A stretch of 64,000 bases of DNA from Grammothele lineata (taxonomy: Eukaryota > Basidiomycota > Agaricomycetes > Polyporales > Polyporaceae): contig NDFF03000038.1 of NCBI GenBank assembly GCA_002150815.3, positions 496,001-560,000 on the forward strand, given 5' to 3'. The translations under genes were made by a program, and so were the position numbers. The notes below the pieces were generated by a model that was given only the letters and a program-made list of their open reading frames with translations, was not told the origin of the DNA and did not search any database. The number at the start of each line of letters is the position of its first letter. The first letter of the stretch is position 1. Shown here in pieces: positions 10,691 through 21,078 of the stretch.

Positions 10691-12210
10691 GAGTGCTCGT
10701 TGCCGCGAAGGAATCCGTCCCTGACTCGTTCTCCACCCAGATTAGCGTTATTACGCACTCGGCCTCAGGCCGCCCGTCTCAGCAAACGTACTCTTTCGGA
10801 CGTCGTTGCTCGCTTACCTTACCCAGATACGCTCGTCCCCTCTTGGCGTGGCGTCCGCAACCTCTCCGCACAGCTCGCCCACCTCCGCAGGTGCCTGCGG
10901 TCGGGCTTCAAGTCCGCTCTACAGGCCCTTTCCGACGGGAGAGCGAGCTTTTGGCTGGGGGGCATCGCCAACGCGTGGGAGACAAAGAGCGAGATAAGAG
11001 TTTGACGAGCGGGGGCGGAGGTGGAGGGGTGGGCGTGTCGTAACGCGATAGCCGAATTGGGAGCGCGCAGCTCTGTTGGAGGCGGCGGGGTGTACAGCAG
11101 GCGGCGAGAGGTGGGCGTGCGGTGGCGAACTCTATCTCGTTAGATCTGACGGTCGCGGCTGACGGCGTTCGGGGCTATGTATCCCGCAGGTGCGTCTCCC
11201 CCGCCGCCTGGGGTGCGAGGAAGATCGAACAGACGAACGAACGAACGCGGCTCAATCGCGCTGTTTGGCATCGTCCCGCCCCTTCTTCGACATCTCGTCC
11301 GCCCAACACGACCACATCCCGCGACTCCCCTGTCCCCCGCCGAATCTCGATACCTCGCCCGCCCGCACTCGCAACGGACTTTAGCCCCCTGCACATATCC
11401 TGCCAGCCTGAGTGTCAGCGTCAGCGGCAAAGCGCGCCCGGGTTCCACGTGGGAACGGCGTCGAACGTGACGGGCCTGGGAGGGCGCGCCCGCGTGCGCA
11501 GTCAAGGGTACGTCGCGCCGCGCATGGATAGAGTACGGTGGAAGTCTGATTCTGAGAGCTTGAGCAGGGTCACGGAGCGTCGCGGCTCGATTGTGAGAAG
11601 GAGGGGGGCTCGGGGGTCTCGGGTGGGGAGCGCGCGGTGTGGTGAGTGGGCTTTGTTCGTCTTGATTATGAGCGGTGTGAGCTGACGATATCGCAGATGG
11701 GTGGTGGTGGTGGTAGACGGTCACCGCGAGCTAACTCGTACCTCGTCGGGAACGGAGACGGAGGTCCCGGTCGGGCATAACATGGTAGAAACCGTCAATG
11801 CTGGAATACGGCAGCATGTACGCACCTGTCATCCATCCACCATCGAATTCGCCCATCGAACGCCACGAACATGCACCTTGTCGAGCACGCCCGCAGACGC
11901 CCATCATCTCAGCCGCGTCCATCTCCGCGCGGACGTGACCATCCCTCCGCCACCCTCGAACATTGAACGTCGAACGCCGACACCCAGCCAATCACTATCG
12001 TCGTTTTCGACACCGCCGAGCACTGCGCGCATTCCCAGCAGCAGCTTGGACAACTCTCGCAGTGCGGAGCGCGTCCGAACACGGTGGACATCGCCGCCTT
12101 GTACCCGGTCGGCGTCCGGGGCTCCAGCGTTCAACGTACCCTAGACGATCGGGGTTCGGGTTTGGGCTCGACGTGTGCGCGATTGACGCCTCTTCGAGCA
12201 GACACCATGC
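10691..12210. other. gene-poor GC-rich region
   Basis: Several long open frames on both strands (for example about 190 codons at 11.1-11.7 kb), but their translations are Arg/Pro/Ser-rich with no motif, which is what high GC content alone produces. A short (GAAC)n microsatellite lies near 11230. Confidence 0.45.
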
Positions 12211-12215
12211 GGGGG

Positions 12216-12222
12216 TATATAA
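12216..12222 (+). promoter_or_regulatory. TATA box (TATATAA)
   Basis: Lies 133 bp before the ATG of the DOMON gene in a GC-rich background, followed by a CT-rich stretch. Confidence 0.55.
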
Positions 12223-12348
12223 CGCGTGTGTGGACGGGCGTGGGGAGGGTAGCTGGCCAACCCGCCACCTGCCGTTTGTCTGTCCTCTAACCTTCCTTGT
12301 CCCACACTCCCTCCCAGCCAACGCTCGCACACTCAATAGATCCTCGAC

Positions 12349-13340
12349 ATGCGTTCCGTCTTTGGACTCGCCGTTCTCGGCTTCGCGGCTGCTGCTGCTG
12401 CACTCGACGCTCGTGTGAGTAAGCTGTGTTCGTTCGGACGTGTATGTACGATTGAGGCTTACGATGTTGGGACGAGCAGCAAAACTACCCTCCACCTGAC
12501 TCGTCGAGCCACTCTTCGTCGAGCGCAGTCGCGAGTGTGACGTCAGCTCAGGCTGCGGCTTCGGCCAGCCCTAGTGGCCAGGTCTGCACGCCGTACATGT
12601 GTATCACGGGTGTTGTGAACGGCTCGGATGTGCAGTGTACGCTTCTGTTCTTTCGTCCATCTCGTGCACATCTCACTCACTGTTTGGATGTGATAGATAC
12701 CCTCCAGAGCCAGGGCAAAGCCCCGCTCGGGTGGATGGCAATGTAAGTCCACCTGCCCTCCAGCTGATCATCTTCGTCGAAGTGCTAACGCTGCACACAG
12801 GGGCTTTGGAAAGCAGATGATGAACACGCCCATGGTGATCATGTGGAACAACTCGGACGGGTCCGTCACGCTCTCGCAGCGCAAAGCCCCCGGAGAGGTC
12901 ATGCCTACCGTCGACTCGAACCCGCCGCGGACCGCCGCGCTCGACAAGTCCGCCGTCACGCTCACCGGGTCCAAGCCGCAGTTCGCGTTCACGATCCCGG
13001 TGTGTAGTCTCGAGTCGCGCGCGACGAGTACCCGCTCATATGTCGATCTTCCCACTTGCAGAAGGACAGCGAGAACCTCACGCCGCAGGACATCATCTGG
13101 GCGTTCGGCACGGCCAACCCGAGCAGCAGCGCGACCGACGCCGCGCTCATGATTCACGCCTCCTCGGGCCCGACTCAGATCAGCTTCGCCGCGAGCTCGT
13201 CTGGCGCTGCGAGCCCGACAGGCTCCTCTGGGTCCTCCGGAAGCAGCAATTCACAGAACGGGGCTGCGGCGTTGGGCGTTGGCGCGAGCTTCGCGCTGTC
13301 GGTCGTTGCGGCGGTGTCGTTGCTTTGCCGGGTCTTGTGA
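12349..13340 (+). CDS. secreted DOMON / CDH-cytochrome-like (AA8-type) protein, GPI-anchored
   Basis: Five exons, 12349-12414, 12552-12636, 12697-12742, 12801-12999 and 13062-13340, give 224 aa. A signal peptide (MRSVFGLAVLGFAAAAAALDA) precedes one cytochrome-type DOMON domain containing CTPYMCITG, LGWMAMGFGKQMMNTPMV, IMWNNSDGSVTLSQRKAPGE and IIWAFGTANP. Methionines lie in the position of the CDH heme-ligand Met, and the mature domain has a single histidine (MIHASSG) near where the second ligand would be. A Ser/Gly-rich linker and a C-terminal hydrophobic tail (ALSVVAAVSLLCRVL) suggest a GPI anchor. There is no flavin dehydrogenase domain. Relatives of CDH cytochromes pass electrons to lytic polysaccharide monooxygenases; whether this one binds heme is inference. 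The acceptor of intron 1 is ambiguous by a few codons. Confidence 0.85.
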
Positions 13341-13630
13341 TGTGGGCTGGGAGCAGAACAAAAACGATATAGATAGGTCTCGGAGAGGCTCGCTCGCGAT
13401 TGTAGAGGCTCTTATTCATTGCTTGATCTGCACGGCGATACGATTCTTCGTACTTAGACGATCCCACTTTGAGTTGCACTTGGCGCGAGCCAACAGGAGC
13501 ACAAGTGGGGGGGATCACGTGATCAACGAGCGTGTGCGCTGCTGCGCGTCATCGATCGCCAATTTTCTCGCTGTCTCCCTGTTCGATTCTACGCTCAACA
13601 GTCTGCCATCCAGCACCGCTGCGCATATAG

Positions 13631-15668
13631 ATGAATTTCCCAAACACATGTTCTTTACTCCTCTCTTTGCCCGAGGAGATATTGATAGTGATCCTCCTCG
13701 CTTGTAACGTCACACACGTCCTGAAGTGCCGAATCGTGAGTCGCAACATTCCACGTCTTCGCCGCGACGTTCGCATCTGAGAGGCCTCGAATACTTTGAT
13801 AGGTATGTCGACGCCTCTGCGCAATCATTGATAGTGCCGTCAGTGTCCAGTACAAGATCGCTCTCGCTGCATCTGGCATGCTCGATGGAAACTCGACGGC
13901 GCAAGCCTCTGTCGCCGAGCGTCTGGAACGACTGCAAGCTTTCTCGAATGCCTGGGCCGAATCAAAGACACAGTTCTACCCAATAATCAAGCCCCACGAT
14001 GGTATTCGTCCCCACGCGTGGCCGCCTTGCGGAGGTATCTTCCCCTGCATTGATGGCACCTTGCTCAGCCTTTTCAGACCACCGTGCCCAATTCGAGGCA
14101 TTCCCGAGCGGCGATGGTCTATCAATCTGGATGCTCTCCCGGGTTTCTTGTCATCTGTTGACGCGAACGAACCGGCATCGCTGATGATATGGTGTTGTGT
14201 GGACATGGCTCAAGACCTCGCATTGGTTGTGAAAGGCGATTTTATCGGTTCTGAGTGAGTGCGGTGACCGTATAAGTACCGTCATTTCATCGTATTCGTA
14301 CGCAGTGCATTCTGACCTCTACAACAGGCCTTTGGAAGTGTACGCTCTATCCATATCACAGGGCTCTCTTCATCCCCTTGCGGCGCCCCCTATACTGCAC
14401 TGTCGAGTTTCAGGACAGGCGACGGTGTATGGCTTTCGTTTGTATGGAAACTTGGTCGCTTGGATCATGCGAAAGTGGGACGGGGGTATGGACTTGACTG
14501 TCTACAACTGGAAAACCGGATCCTTAGTTTGGGTACGCTTCGATCGCCAGAACTTTCACATTACGCTCACATCCACGCTCCCACACAGGATTTCCGCAGC
14601 AAAACGTGGGACTTTTCCTTCACCATCATCGATTCCAGCCACATTCTCATCGTGCGGAATATCGGCCTTCGCATATACGAGGTGGATGCAAACACGATCT
14701 CGACGGCGTTTTGCACTGACGAGGACACAGCCCATCTATGCGAGTTGCTATTTCCTAAGCTCTGTCCAGGCTGGTACATTAGTCACGTCGACTGCGAATC
14801 ACCACTGTCCCAGCCCAACGCCCCCGACTGTAATCCCCTTCTCATGCCCGACCCTGATCACGCCATTGTTATTGTGTGCATGCACCTTCTGTTCAGGTCC
14901 CCCTTGCCAGATATCTCAAGCGATAGACATTACACAAGGCGTTGCGCATCCTTGATAATCGTTCCCTTGTCTACCCTATATACCTATACCGCCCACGCAC
15001 ACAAACACGCGCACCGCGGTGCTCTACCACCGCCCATCGATATCCCGTGGGAATCGTGGGGGCCTCAGGAAACTTGCTCGTTCTTCACGGCTCGACGAAC
15101 TCTCGACTTCGCGGTCAGTGGCTCCCGTCTTGCGATATTCTTCCAAAACCCGTTCGGAAACGCGCAGGAGCCAGGACTTACGACAGTTGACATGGTTTCC
15201 GTTCACGTGTTTCCGTTTCATAGGGCCCCGGGCCAAATGTTGAACATGCCCTCCGTATCGCCCTCGACTTCACATCTTCAAGAACAGCACGGCGACTCGG
15301 AGCACAACGCACTACATCTTATAACGCCATTCTCTGAAATCGAAGAGCCTTCGCCTTTCCTTACCTGGCCGTATCCGTCGGGTGCTGCATTACCCTATCG
15401 CCTATACCATAAGCATGTCGCTGTACGTTCTCGAGGGGAAGGCCCTTTCATTGAAGGTGTGCTTACGGATGACGCTGTGGGGCTTCTAGTATGTCGCTTG
15501 CGTGTGTTTCAGTCCTTGTCATTTGACCACTCCCCACCCGTTTCTCTTTTGCTACAGCTATTTGATGGTTTGCCACTCACAGAGCCCGATGCACGTCCAG
15601 CAGACGCCATCACGTCGTCGGACGACTTAGACGGTGCCGAAGGTGGGTTGTACCTCGCCTTGACTTAA
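13631..15668 (+). CDS. F-box-like protein, tandem paralogue 1
   Basis: Five exons, 13631-13735, 13803-14254, 14328-14532, 14589-15488 and 15558-15668, give 590 aa. An F-box-like N-terminus has LLLSLPEEILIVILLACNV, then LKCRI, an intron and VCRRLCAIIDSA. The rest is a large beta-rich region with no named domain, carrying FTIIDSSHILIVRN, LRIYEVD and EGVLTDDAVGLLL, a pattern common in basidiomycete F-box families whose targets are unknown. F-box proteins bridge substrates to SKP1-cullin ligases. The last intron is 69 bp and has no stop in frame, so retaining it would still give a protein. The next gene downstream is a paralogue with the same five-exon structure. Confidence 0.75.
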
Positions 15669-16169
15669 GCTTGAATGAGCTCTTTGCGTGGGGGAGATGG
15701 AGCAGGATCCGGTGAGATAGAAATGTCCTAGGCACAAACATGTAGACGCGAATAGCTTATCCCGGGCCTTCCTCACGGCAGGGATTCCCGATTTTTGGGA
15801 CGAAGAAAAATGGCTGAGCAACCGCGGCTCGAGGCAACATTTTCGGCGATATGCCTAAAACAAGGAGAATATCGCGGAAAATGAAACCCTTTAGTGGACC
15901 TTTCATCGATTTTTCTGGTACACGTGACTTGTTGAAGAAAAGGCTTTCTCGAGCCACCATTGTCCAGCGATTTTGCTTTGTCCGAAAAACCGGTAATCCC
16001 CGCCGTGCCTCGGAGGCGTTCGTTTCGAATTCTGTCACGTGATGAATCGCTCCGCGTGGCCTCATCGCGACCGTTGACGCCAGAACGAGCGTAGCAGACG
16101 CGCGCGTTCTCCTGTCTCGCTTCTACCGTCTCCACAGTCTGTCTTTCATCGCACACGCAGCTTCAGGGC
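15669..16169. other. intergenic between F-box paralogues
   Basis: 500 bp without coding signal; it should hold the terminator of the first and the promoter of the second paralogue. Confidence 0.5.
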
Positions 16170-18159
16170 ATGGATTACGCGCATGATGTATGCCCGCTTT
16201 TATCTGTTCCCGAGGAGATACACATACAGATGTTTCTCGCCTGTGATATTCGCGATATTATCAAGTGCCGACTGGTGGGCTCCCAACTCAACTCTCCTAA
16301 TTTCGGTGTTTTCTCAGGCACGACGGATCCGCCTTTGTAGGTTTGTCGACGCTTCCGTTCTACGATTGACAGCGCAGTCAAAATTCAATACATGATCGCG
16401 CTTGTGGTTTTGGGCATGCTTGATGGTCATCTGAAGGCACGAGCCTCCGTCGCTGAACGCCTTGAACGGCTTCAAGCTTTCTCGACAGCATGGATAGATT
16501 CGCGGATGCAGTTCTACCCCTTCATCAACCTGGAGACTGGGAATGCGACTCAGACTTTATGGGCTCCCTCCGGGGGCATCTTTCCTTGCTCTGATGGAGC
16601 TACTCTGCTGAAGCTCTTCCGCCCCCGCTCCCTCGCTCGAGGCATATCGGAGCGTCTGTGGACTCTCAAGATAAGCCCGTCACTTTCTCCTGCGGATAAC
16701 CCAGTGCTATTACGATGGTGCGGAGTGGACGTTTCTCAAGACCTCGTGGCACTCGTAGCAACTTCGCGGCTTGGTGTTGGGTAAGTGCAATCCTCGTACG
16801 TCATTGTTCATTCGCGGTTGACGTATCCGGGACTCCGGCACCAGGCCGTTCCAGCTTTATCTCCTGTCCATATCACGGGGTGGTGTCTCTCATCCGCTTG
16901 CTGAAATGCCCATTATCAATCATCAGGCTCGACCTACCGCCTCCCCGTCCCACTTTCGCATGTGTGGCGACTTGGTTGGGTGGAGCACGGTCTCTTTCGG
17001 GTCCTTGGACGTATGTGTGTACAACTGGCGAACCGGGCTCATGGTCTGGGTACGCACTGCAGCTACATATTATATATCTCTTATGCTGATATACGGACCA
17101 TTTGGGGCAGTGCTTTCACACCAATTACACTCGTTCGACCTTCGTCATTCTGGATTCGGCCCACATTCTAATTTCGCGCAGGAACCGCCTTCGCCTGTAT
17201 GAAGTGGATCAAAGCGCGCATTCTCCCACATCTCTCACCGACGAGGACGACACCTACTTATGCGAATTGCTGCTCCCGCAGCTGTCACCGGATTGGATCA
17301 GCGCATACGTCGACTGTAGCTCACAGCCATCGCCATCCACCCATCCTGACTGTACCCCCGTCTTTACCCGTGACCGCGATCAGGGCGTAGTAGCCCTCTA
17401 CACCGTCTCTCATCGCCGTAACATTTGCGTACGGCCTCTCCCGGGAACGCAGCTCCGAGACGTCCGCCGTTGTGACCATGTGGTTGTTGTGCCCTTTTCT
17501 ACACTGCGCGCACACGCCGCTCGTGCACGGGAAATCTCGCTCGACGAAACGCCGCCTCTGTCCGTCCCGTGGGACGAATGGGGACCCCACGGCGCCTGCA
17601 CTCTCTTCACTACTCGTCCCATTCATTCATTCGCAGTGAACGGGTCGCGCATAGTAATGTGCTTCCCGTGCGAATCTCACAGCGCGGACGCTGCACGAGT
17701 CGACCTCGTTGTTGCTGAAGTCTCTCCATACGCGAAGGCCACGAGCGGGCGATCGCAACCGAATGGAGTACTCACAGTTCCGTCGTGTGGAGAGCTCTGC
17801 GCAGAAGAGGCGTCGCGATTCGTCGTACCGTTCTCCGAGCTCGGAGAACGTGCGCCATGCTTCGCTCGACCGTGGCGTCCGGGCGCATTCCCCTATCGAC
17901 TCCAGCACAGAAGCGCTCTGGTAGGAGACGACCAGGTAGCGAGCGCAATGGAGGGTGTGCTCACGGACGACGCTGTGGGACTTCTAGTGCGTCACACATA
18001 TATTACGCGCGCTCGTCTGCCCTGCTGACTAACCTGTCTTCTCTGCCGTACCTCATCTAACAGCTTTATAGCGGATCACCGAGAATAGATGAGGAACCGA
18101 TGGAGGACCGGACGGGGAGCACACTCGGAGAAGGAGGGATGTATCTCGCATTAACCTGA
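16170..18159 (+). CDS. F-box-like protein, tandem paralogue 2
   Basis: Five exons, 16170-16274, 16341-16780, 16845-17049, 17111-17986 and 18064-18159, give 573 aa. Exon 1 is exactly 105 bp and exon 3 exactly 205 bp, as in the upstream paralogue, and intron phases are the same. The F-box-like region reads CPLLSVPEEIHIQMFLACDI then IIKCRL and VCRRFRSTIDSA. Shared blocks include SVAERLERLQAFS, GGIFPC, VYNWRTG, LDSAHILISRRNRLRLYEVD and EGVLTDDAVGLL, with a common C-terminus GGMYLALT/GGLYLALT. The tandem arrangement points to a local duplication followed by marked divergence. Likely role: SCF substrate receptor (inference from the F-box only). Confidence 0.75.
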
Positions 18160-18870
18160 ATACGCTAACGATAGAATTAGCCTCGCTTGAGGGCTCAGTG
18201 GCCGTGCAGGCTAGGATACAACTTGGACGCACCTTGTACCAACCACGGGTTATACGACGAGGCATGAGGCGCGAACGCCCACCTTTCACTGTACTACGCA
18301 GGCTGTTGGGGTGGGTCCCAACCCACGTGGTCAAGTGTCGCTCCAGTACGAGAGACTCGCGAAGCAGGTTTCCGTCAGCGGTGACATAGAGCGTGGACGT
18401 CCTCATGCGCACAGTCATACTGGAAAGCCGTTGTTAGCTCGAGAGCATGAGCTCGTCTTTGGGAAACATGTAGAGCGACGATTGCGGCGCGAAGACGGTC
18501 GTGAAGTGCCGCATAATTGCCATGCCCGCAATAGGTTACTAGCCTGCGCTTACGTCGTCCTAGTTCATGAAGCTTTGGACAATCATAATCTGCACACAGC
18601 CATATTAGCGTCCATATTCCCAAGCACGATCCTGGACAGAGGACATACCAGGCTGGTATGCGCCGAGATTATCCTAGTACGGGCCGAGCATCAGCCTGGC
18701 ATAATGCAGACGATTTGGTCCTGCGCTGTGTAGCTCCCAAAATCTCATCGATCTCACCACGCCACCCGGGTGCCACTCAACCCGTTCGACGCATGAGTCA
18801 ATTTGAAGTACATGACTTTGAAATTAATACAAGCCTGGAGAGTGATAGTACATGCATAGCTATCGAATAC
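18160..18870. other. convergent intergenic region
   Basis: 700 bp between the end of the F-box gene (+) and the end of the kinase-like gene (-). Only short, motif-free frames. Confidence 0.5.
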
Positions 18871-20018
18871 TCATTCTTCCAGCTTCGGCTTGCGCGGCAA
18901 GGAGCGGAGGAGCGAGAACAAATACAAAATTGCTCGCATGCAACCGTCCTGAGCGTAGAGAAGCCAACGTAGGAAACCGAACACCTGTCGCGCACGCTTT
19001 GCAGTAGGTCTGCAGCTGCAAGGCTCGACAGTACCATTACAACCTTCTCGTTCTACTCCGGTGACCCACCGAGCGAACCAAAGGAGGAGCCGCGGCGCCG
19101 TCCGTTCCGTTGCGTCTTCGGTGTCCTGCAGCACCAGTGGGAGTTAATCGCCTTCGTTCCTCTGTAGAAGGGCATCCTTACCTTAATCATATACGATAGG
19201 GAGTTTCCGAGACAAAACATATCCCACGCGTACGGATCGAAGCTCGTCACGCCGTCCCGCGGACGCTTCCACTTCGTGTTCGGAAGCTGAACCGCTGGCT
19301 GGTTTCTTGGACCAGCGTCGAGCTGGACTGAGTACCCAAAGTCAATGATATAGACACGCATATCACGGATCGTGAGCCTCGGATCAGGCAGCGGAATTCT
19401 GCGCCTCGTCATGAGAAAATTGCGATCGTGAAGGTCCTGGGGTGGCAAAAATGCGCATTATCAGCCAGCAACAGAACTCCGATTAAAAGCTCTGGGCATA
19501 CCATGTGAGCAATACCACGGCTATGAAGATATTCCAGACCCTATAACGTAGTTCATCCTCGTCAGCAACGCAATGTTCGGGCGACCGTGACTGACGATTA
19601 CCTCCAGTATCTGATAGATACAATCATACAGAGTGCTGAACCTCCGTACGTTGTACATCATCTCATAAGAGAACGGCATAATGATAACCGGTTTGTCGGG
19701 GTACGTGCGATCCACGATGGAGGGAAGGGTGTGGTTGGCGGGATGGGCGGAGTCGTGCAACAGGAGTTCATATAGCTTGGCTTCTACGTCATCCTTACCA
19801 ACTACTTTGATGGCATACTGTGGACGAGGCTTGCCGCGAGTAGAAAACACACTTTGCTAGTACCTGATATAAGAGGATATACGAATGGTGGTCAACGCGC
19901 AACGTACTGGTTTAAGAGTCTCCTGTGGCACAATCCCGTGACGGATGAGCGTCGGATGTTCGACGAGCCACTTGGGGACTTGGAAGTATTCTAAGGCGGC
20001 ATTCCGGCTCTCAGACAT
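18871..20018 (-). CDS. protein-kinase-like protein, copy 1 of a divergent module
   Basis: Five exons, 20018-19908, 19856-19602, 19540-19502, 19436-19182 and 19125-18871, give 304 aa; all phases are 0. The N-terminal segment (QVPKWLVEHPTLIRHGIVPQ) is followed by a compact kinase fold. Visible motifs are the VAIK-type lysine (YAIKVVG), an acidic helix after it, IIMPF at the hinge, LEYLHSRGIAHM, the catalytic loop DLHDRN, YIIDFGYS in the DFG position and DPYAWDMFCLG. No glycine-rich loop is evident. The C-terminus is basic with a conserved W/Y-ARW...EREGCNGTV block. Copy 2 lies at 53937-55047 with the same first intron positions. It diverges from the small gene at 20686. Whether it is an active kinase is unknown. 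Confidence 0.78.
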
Positions 20019-20685
20019 GGCGGGCCTCGCCGCTGTCACTGAGAGGCAATGGAGAAGGGTGGGATGAGATAGGGAGAAGGACGCCACAGGCCGAACGATC
20101 CGGCATGGAGAACAGGAAACAAGTTTATGTCATCAAGCAAACCGTGGGAAGTAAAACCTCTACGGACAGCCCTTCTTAGCGCACAATACAAGGACCGTAT
20201 GAATGCCTCTTTCTCTTTTCCATAGCGCCAAGATAATCTTCGGATGTGTCAATGATGGCCGGGGTTTTGTTCTGTGAGTATGGTGACGCTCGTTACCTTT
20301 CAACATAGCTTTGCGAGCCCTGAGAACAAAAGGGCCTCGATACCTTCACTATTTATCCTCATAGCGAACAGTGATCGACTCCGTCCACCCATTGCCTCAG
20401 TCCTGAGTCGCCACGATGCTCAAACCTCCCTAGTACTCGGAGTTTGGTTTTATTGCCGGATACGCACAATGAAATCCGTTAACAATTGTCTCGTAAGCCC
20501 CTGCTGTACTTATAAGTACACGATGTTGGTGTTGGCAGTCATCACCGTTCATTCCTCTCATCCGCCTCCCCAAGTCCTTGGATCACCTCCATTGAGCAAG
20601 AACTTCGCCTTTACGATTCTTTTTGGTGAGTTCTTTTGACAGGTCCACGAGTAATGCGCCTCCTGATGCTCTCATACGCTAGAAC
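20019..20685. other. divergent promoter region of the kinase-like/small-protein pair
   Basis: About 670 bp between two head-to-head genes, so it must contain both promoters. No coding pattern; AT content is higher than in neighbouring exons. The corresponding region of the second module (53347-53936) is about 590 bp. Confidence 0.55.
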
Positions 20686-21078
20686 ATGCCTCTCAATCGT
20701 ACACCATACCTCAGCCGTCTCATTCTCCTCATCCTCAACGGAACGGTACCCAGGGATATGTTCGCCCCCGGGGTACCGGAGAGGACGAGGTACAAGTTCG
20801 TACACAACGGCATCGACTGCCAACTCCAGGTGGCATCCCAGTCGAGCACCGTGCGCCTCGGCCACGATCCCACCGGTGGTCCGTACAACGCGATCCAGTA
20901 CTACTTCACCATGACGCCGCCGGATTCAGAAAACATGGAAGAGGACAGGGTCAGCGTGTCGTTCTGGCTGGTCAGCCCCCTCAACAACGTCCAGAGAAAC
21001 ATCAACGCCGCAGTCACATGCCTCACTGGGATCAAGAACGACCCCAACGTGAACGGCTTGCACTTGGTTGTGCCGTGA
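20686..21078 (+). CDS. small protein of unknown function, copy 1 of a divergent module
   Basis: A single open frame of 130 aa starting at the ATG of MPLNRTPYLSR. No signal peptide or recognised domain. It aligns over most of its length with the protein at 52900-53346 on the other strand: PYLSRLILLI with PYVLAAIAEI, GIDCQLQV with GVTCWLEV, VSVSFWLVSP with ETMSFYVTTP, and AAVTCLTGI with YAISCLAEL. Both copies lie head-to-head with a copy of the same kinase-like gene. The other copy is about 18 residues longer at the N-terminus, so an upstream exon may be missing from this model. Confidence 0.65.
   Translation: MPLNRTPYLSRLILLILNGTVPRDMFAPGVPERTRYKFVHNGIDCQLQVASQSSTVRLGHDPTGGPYNAIQYYFTMTPPDSENMEEDRVSVSFWLVSPLNNVQRNINAAVTCLTGIKNDPNVNGLHLVVP

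Noticed and set aside
10415..11724. Frames of 190-200 codons on both strands
   Set aside because: Arg/Pro/Ser-rich translations typical of random GC-rich DNA; no splice-consistent model.
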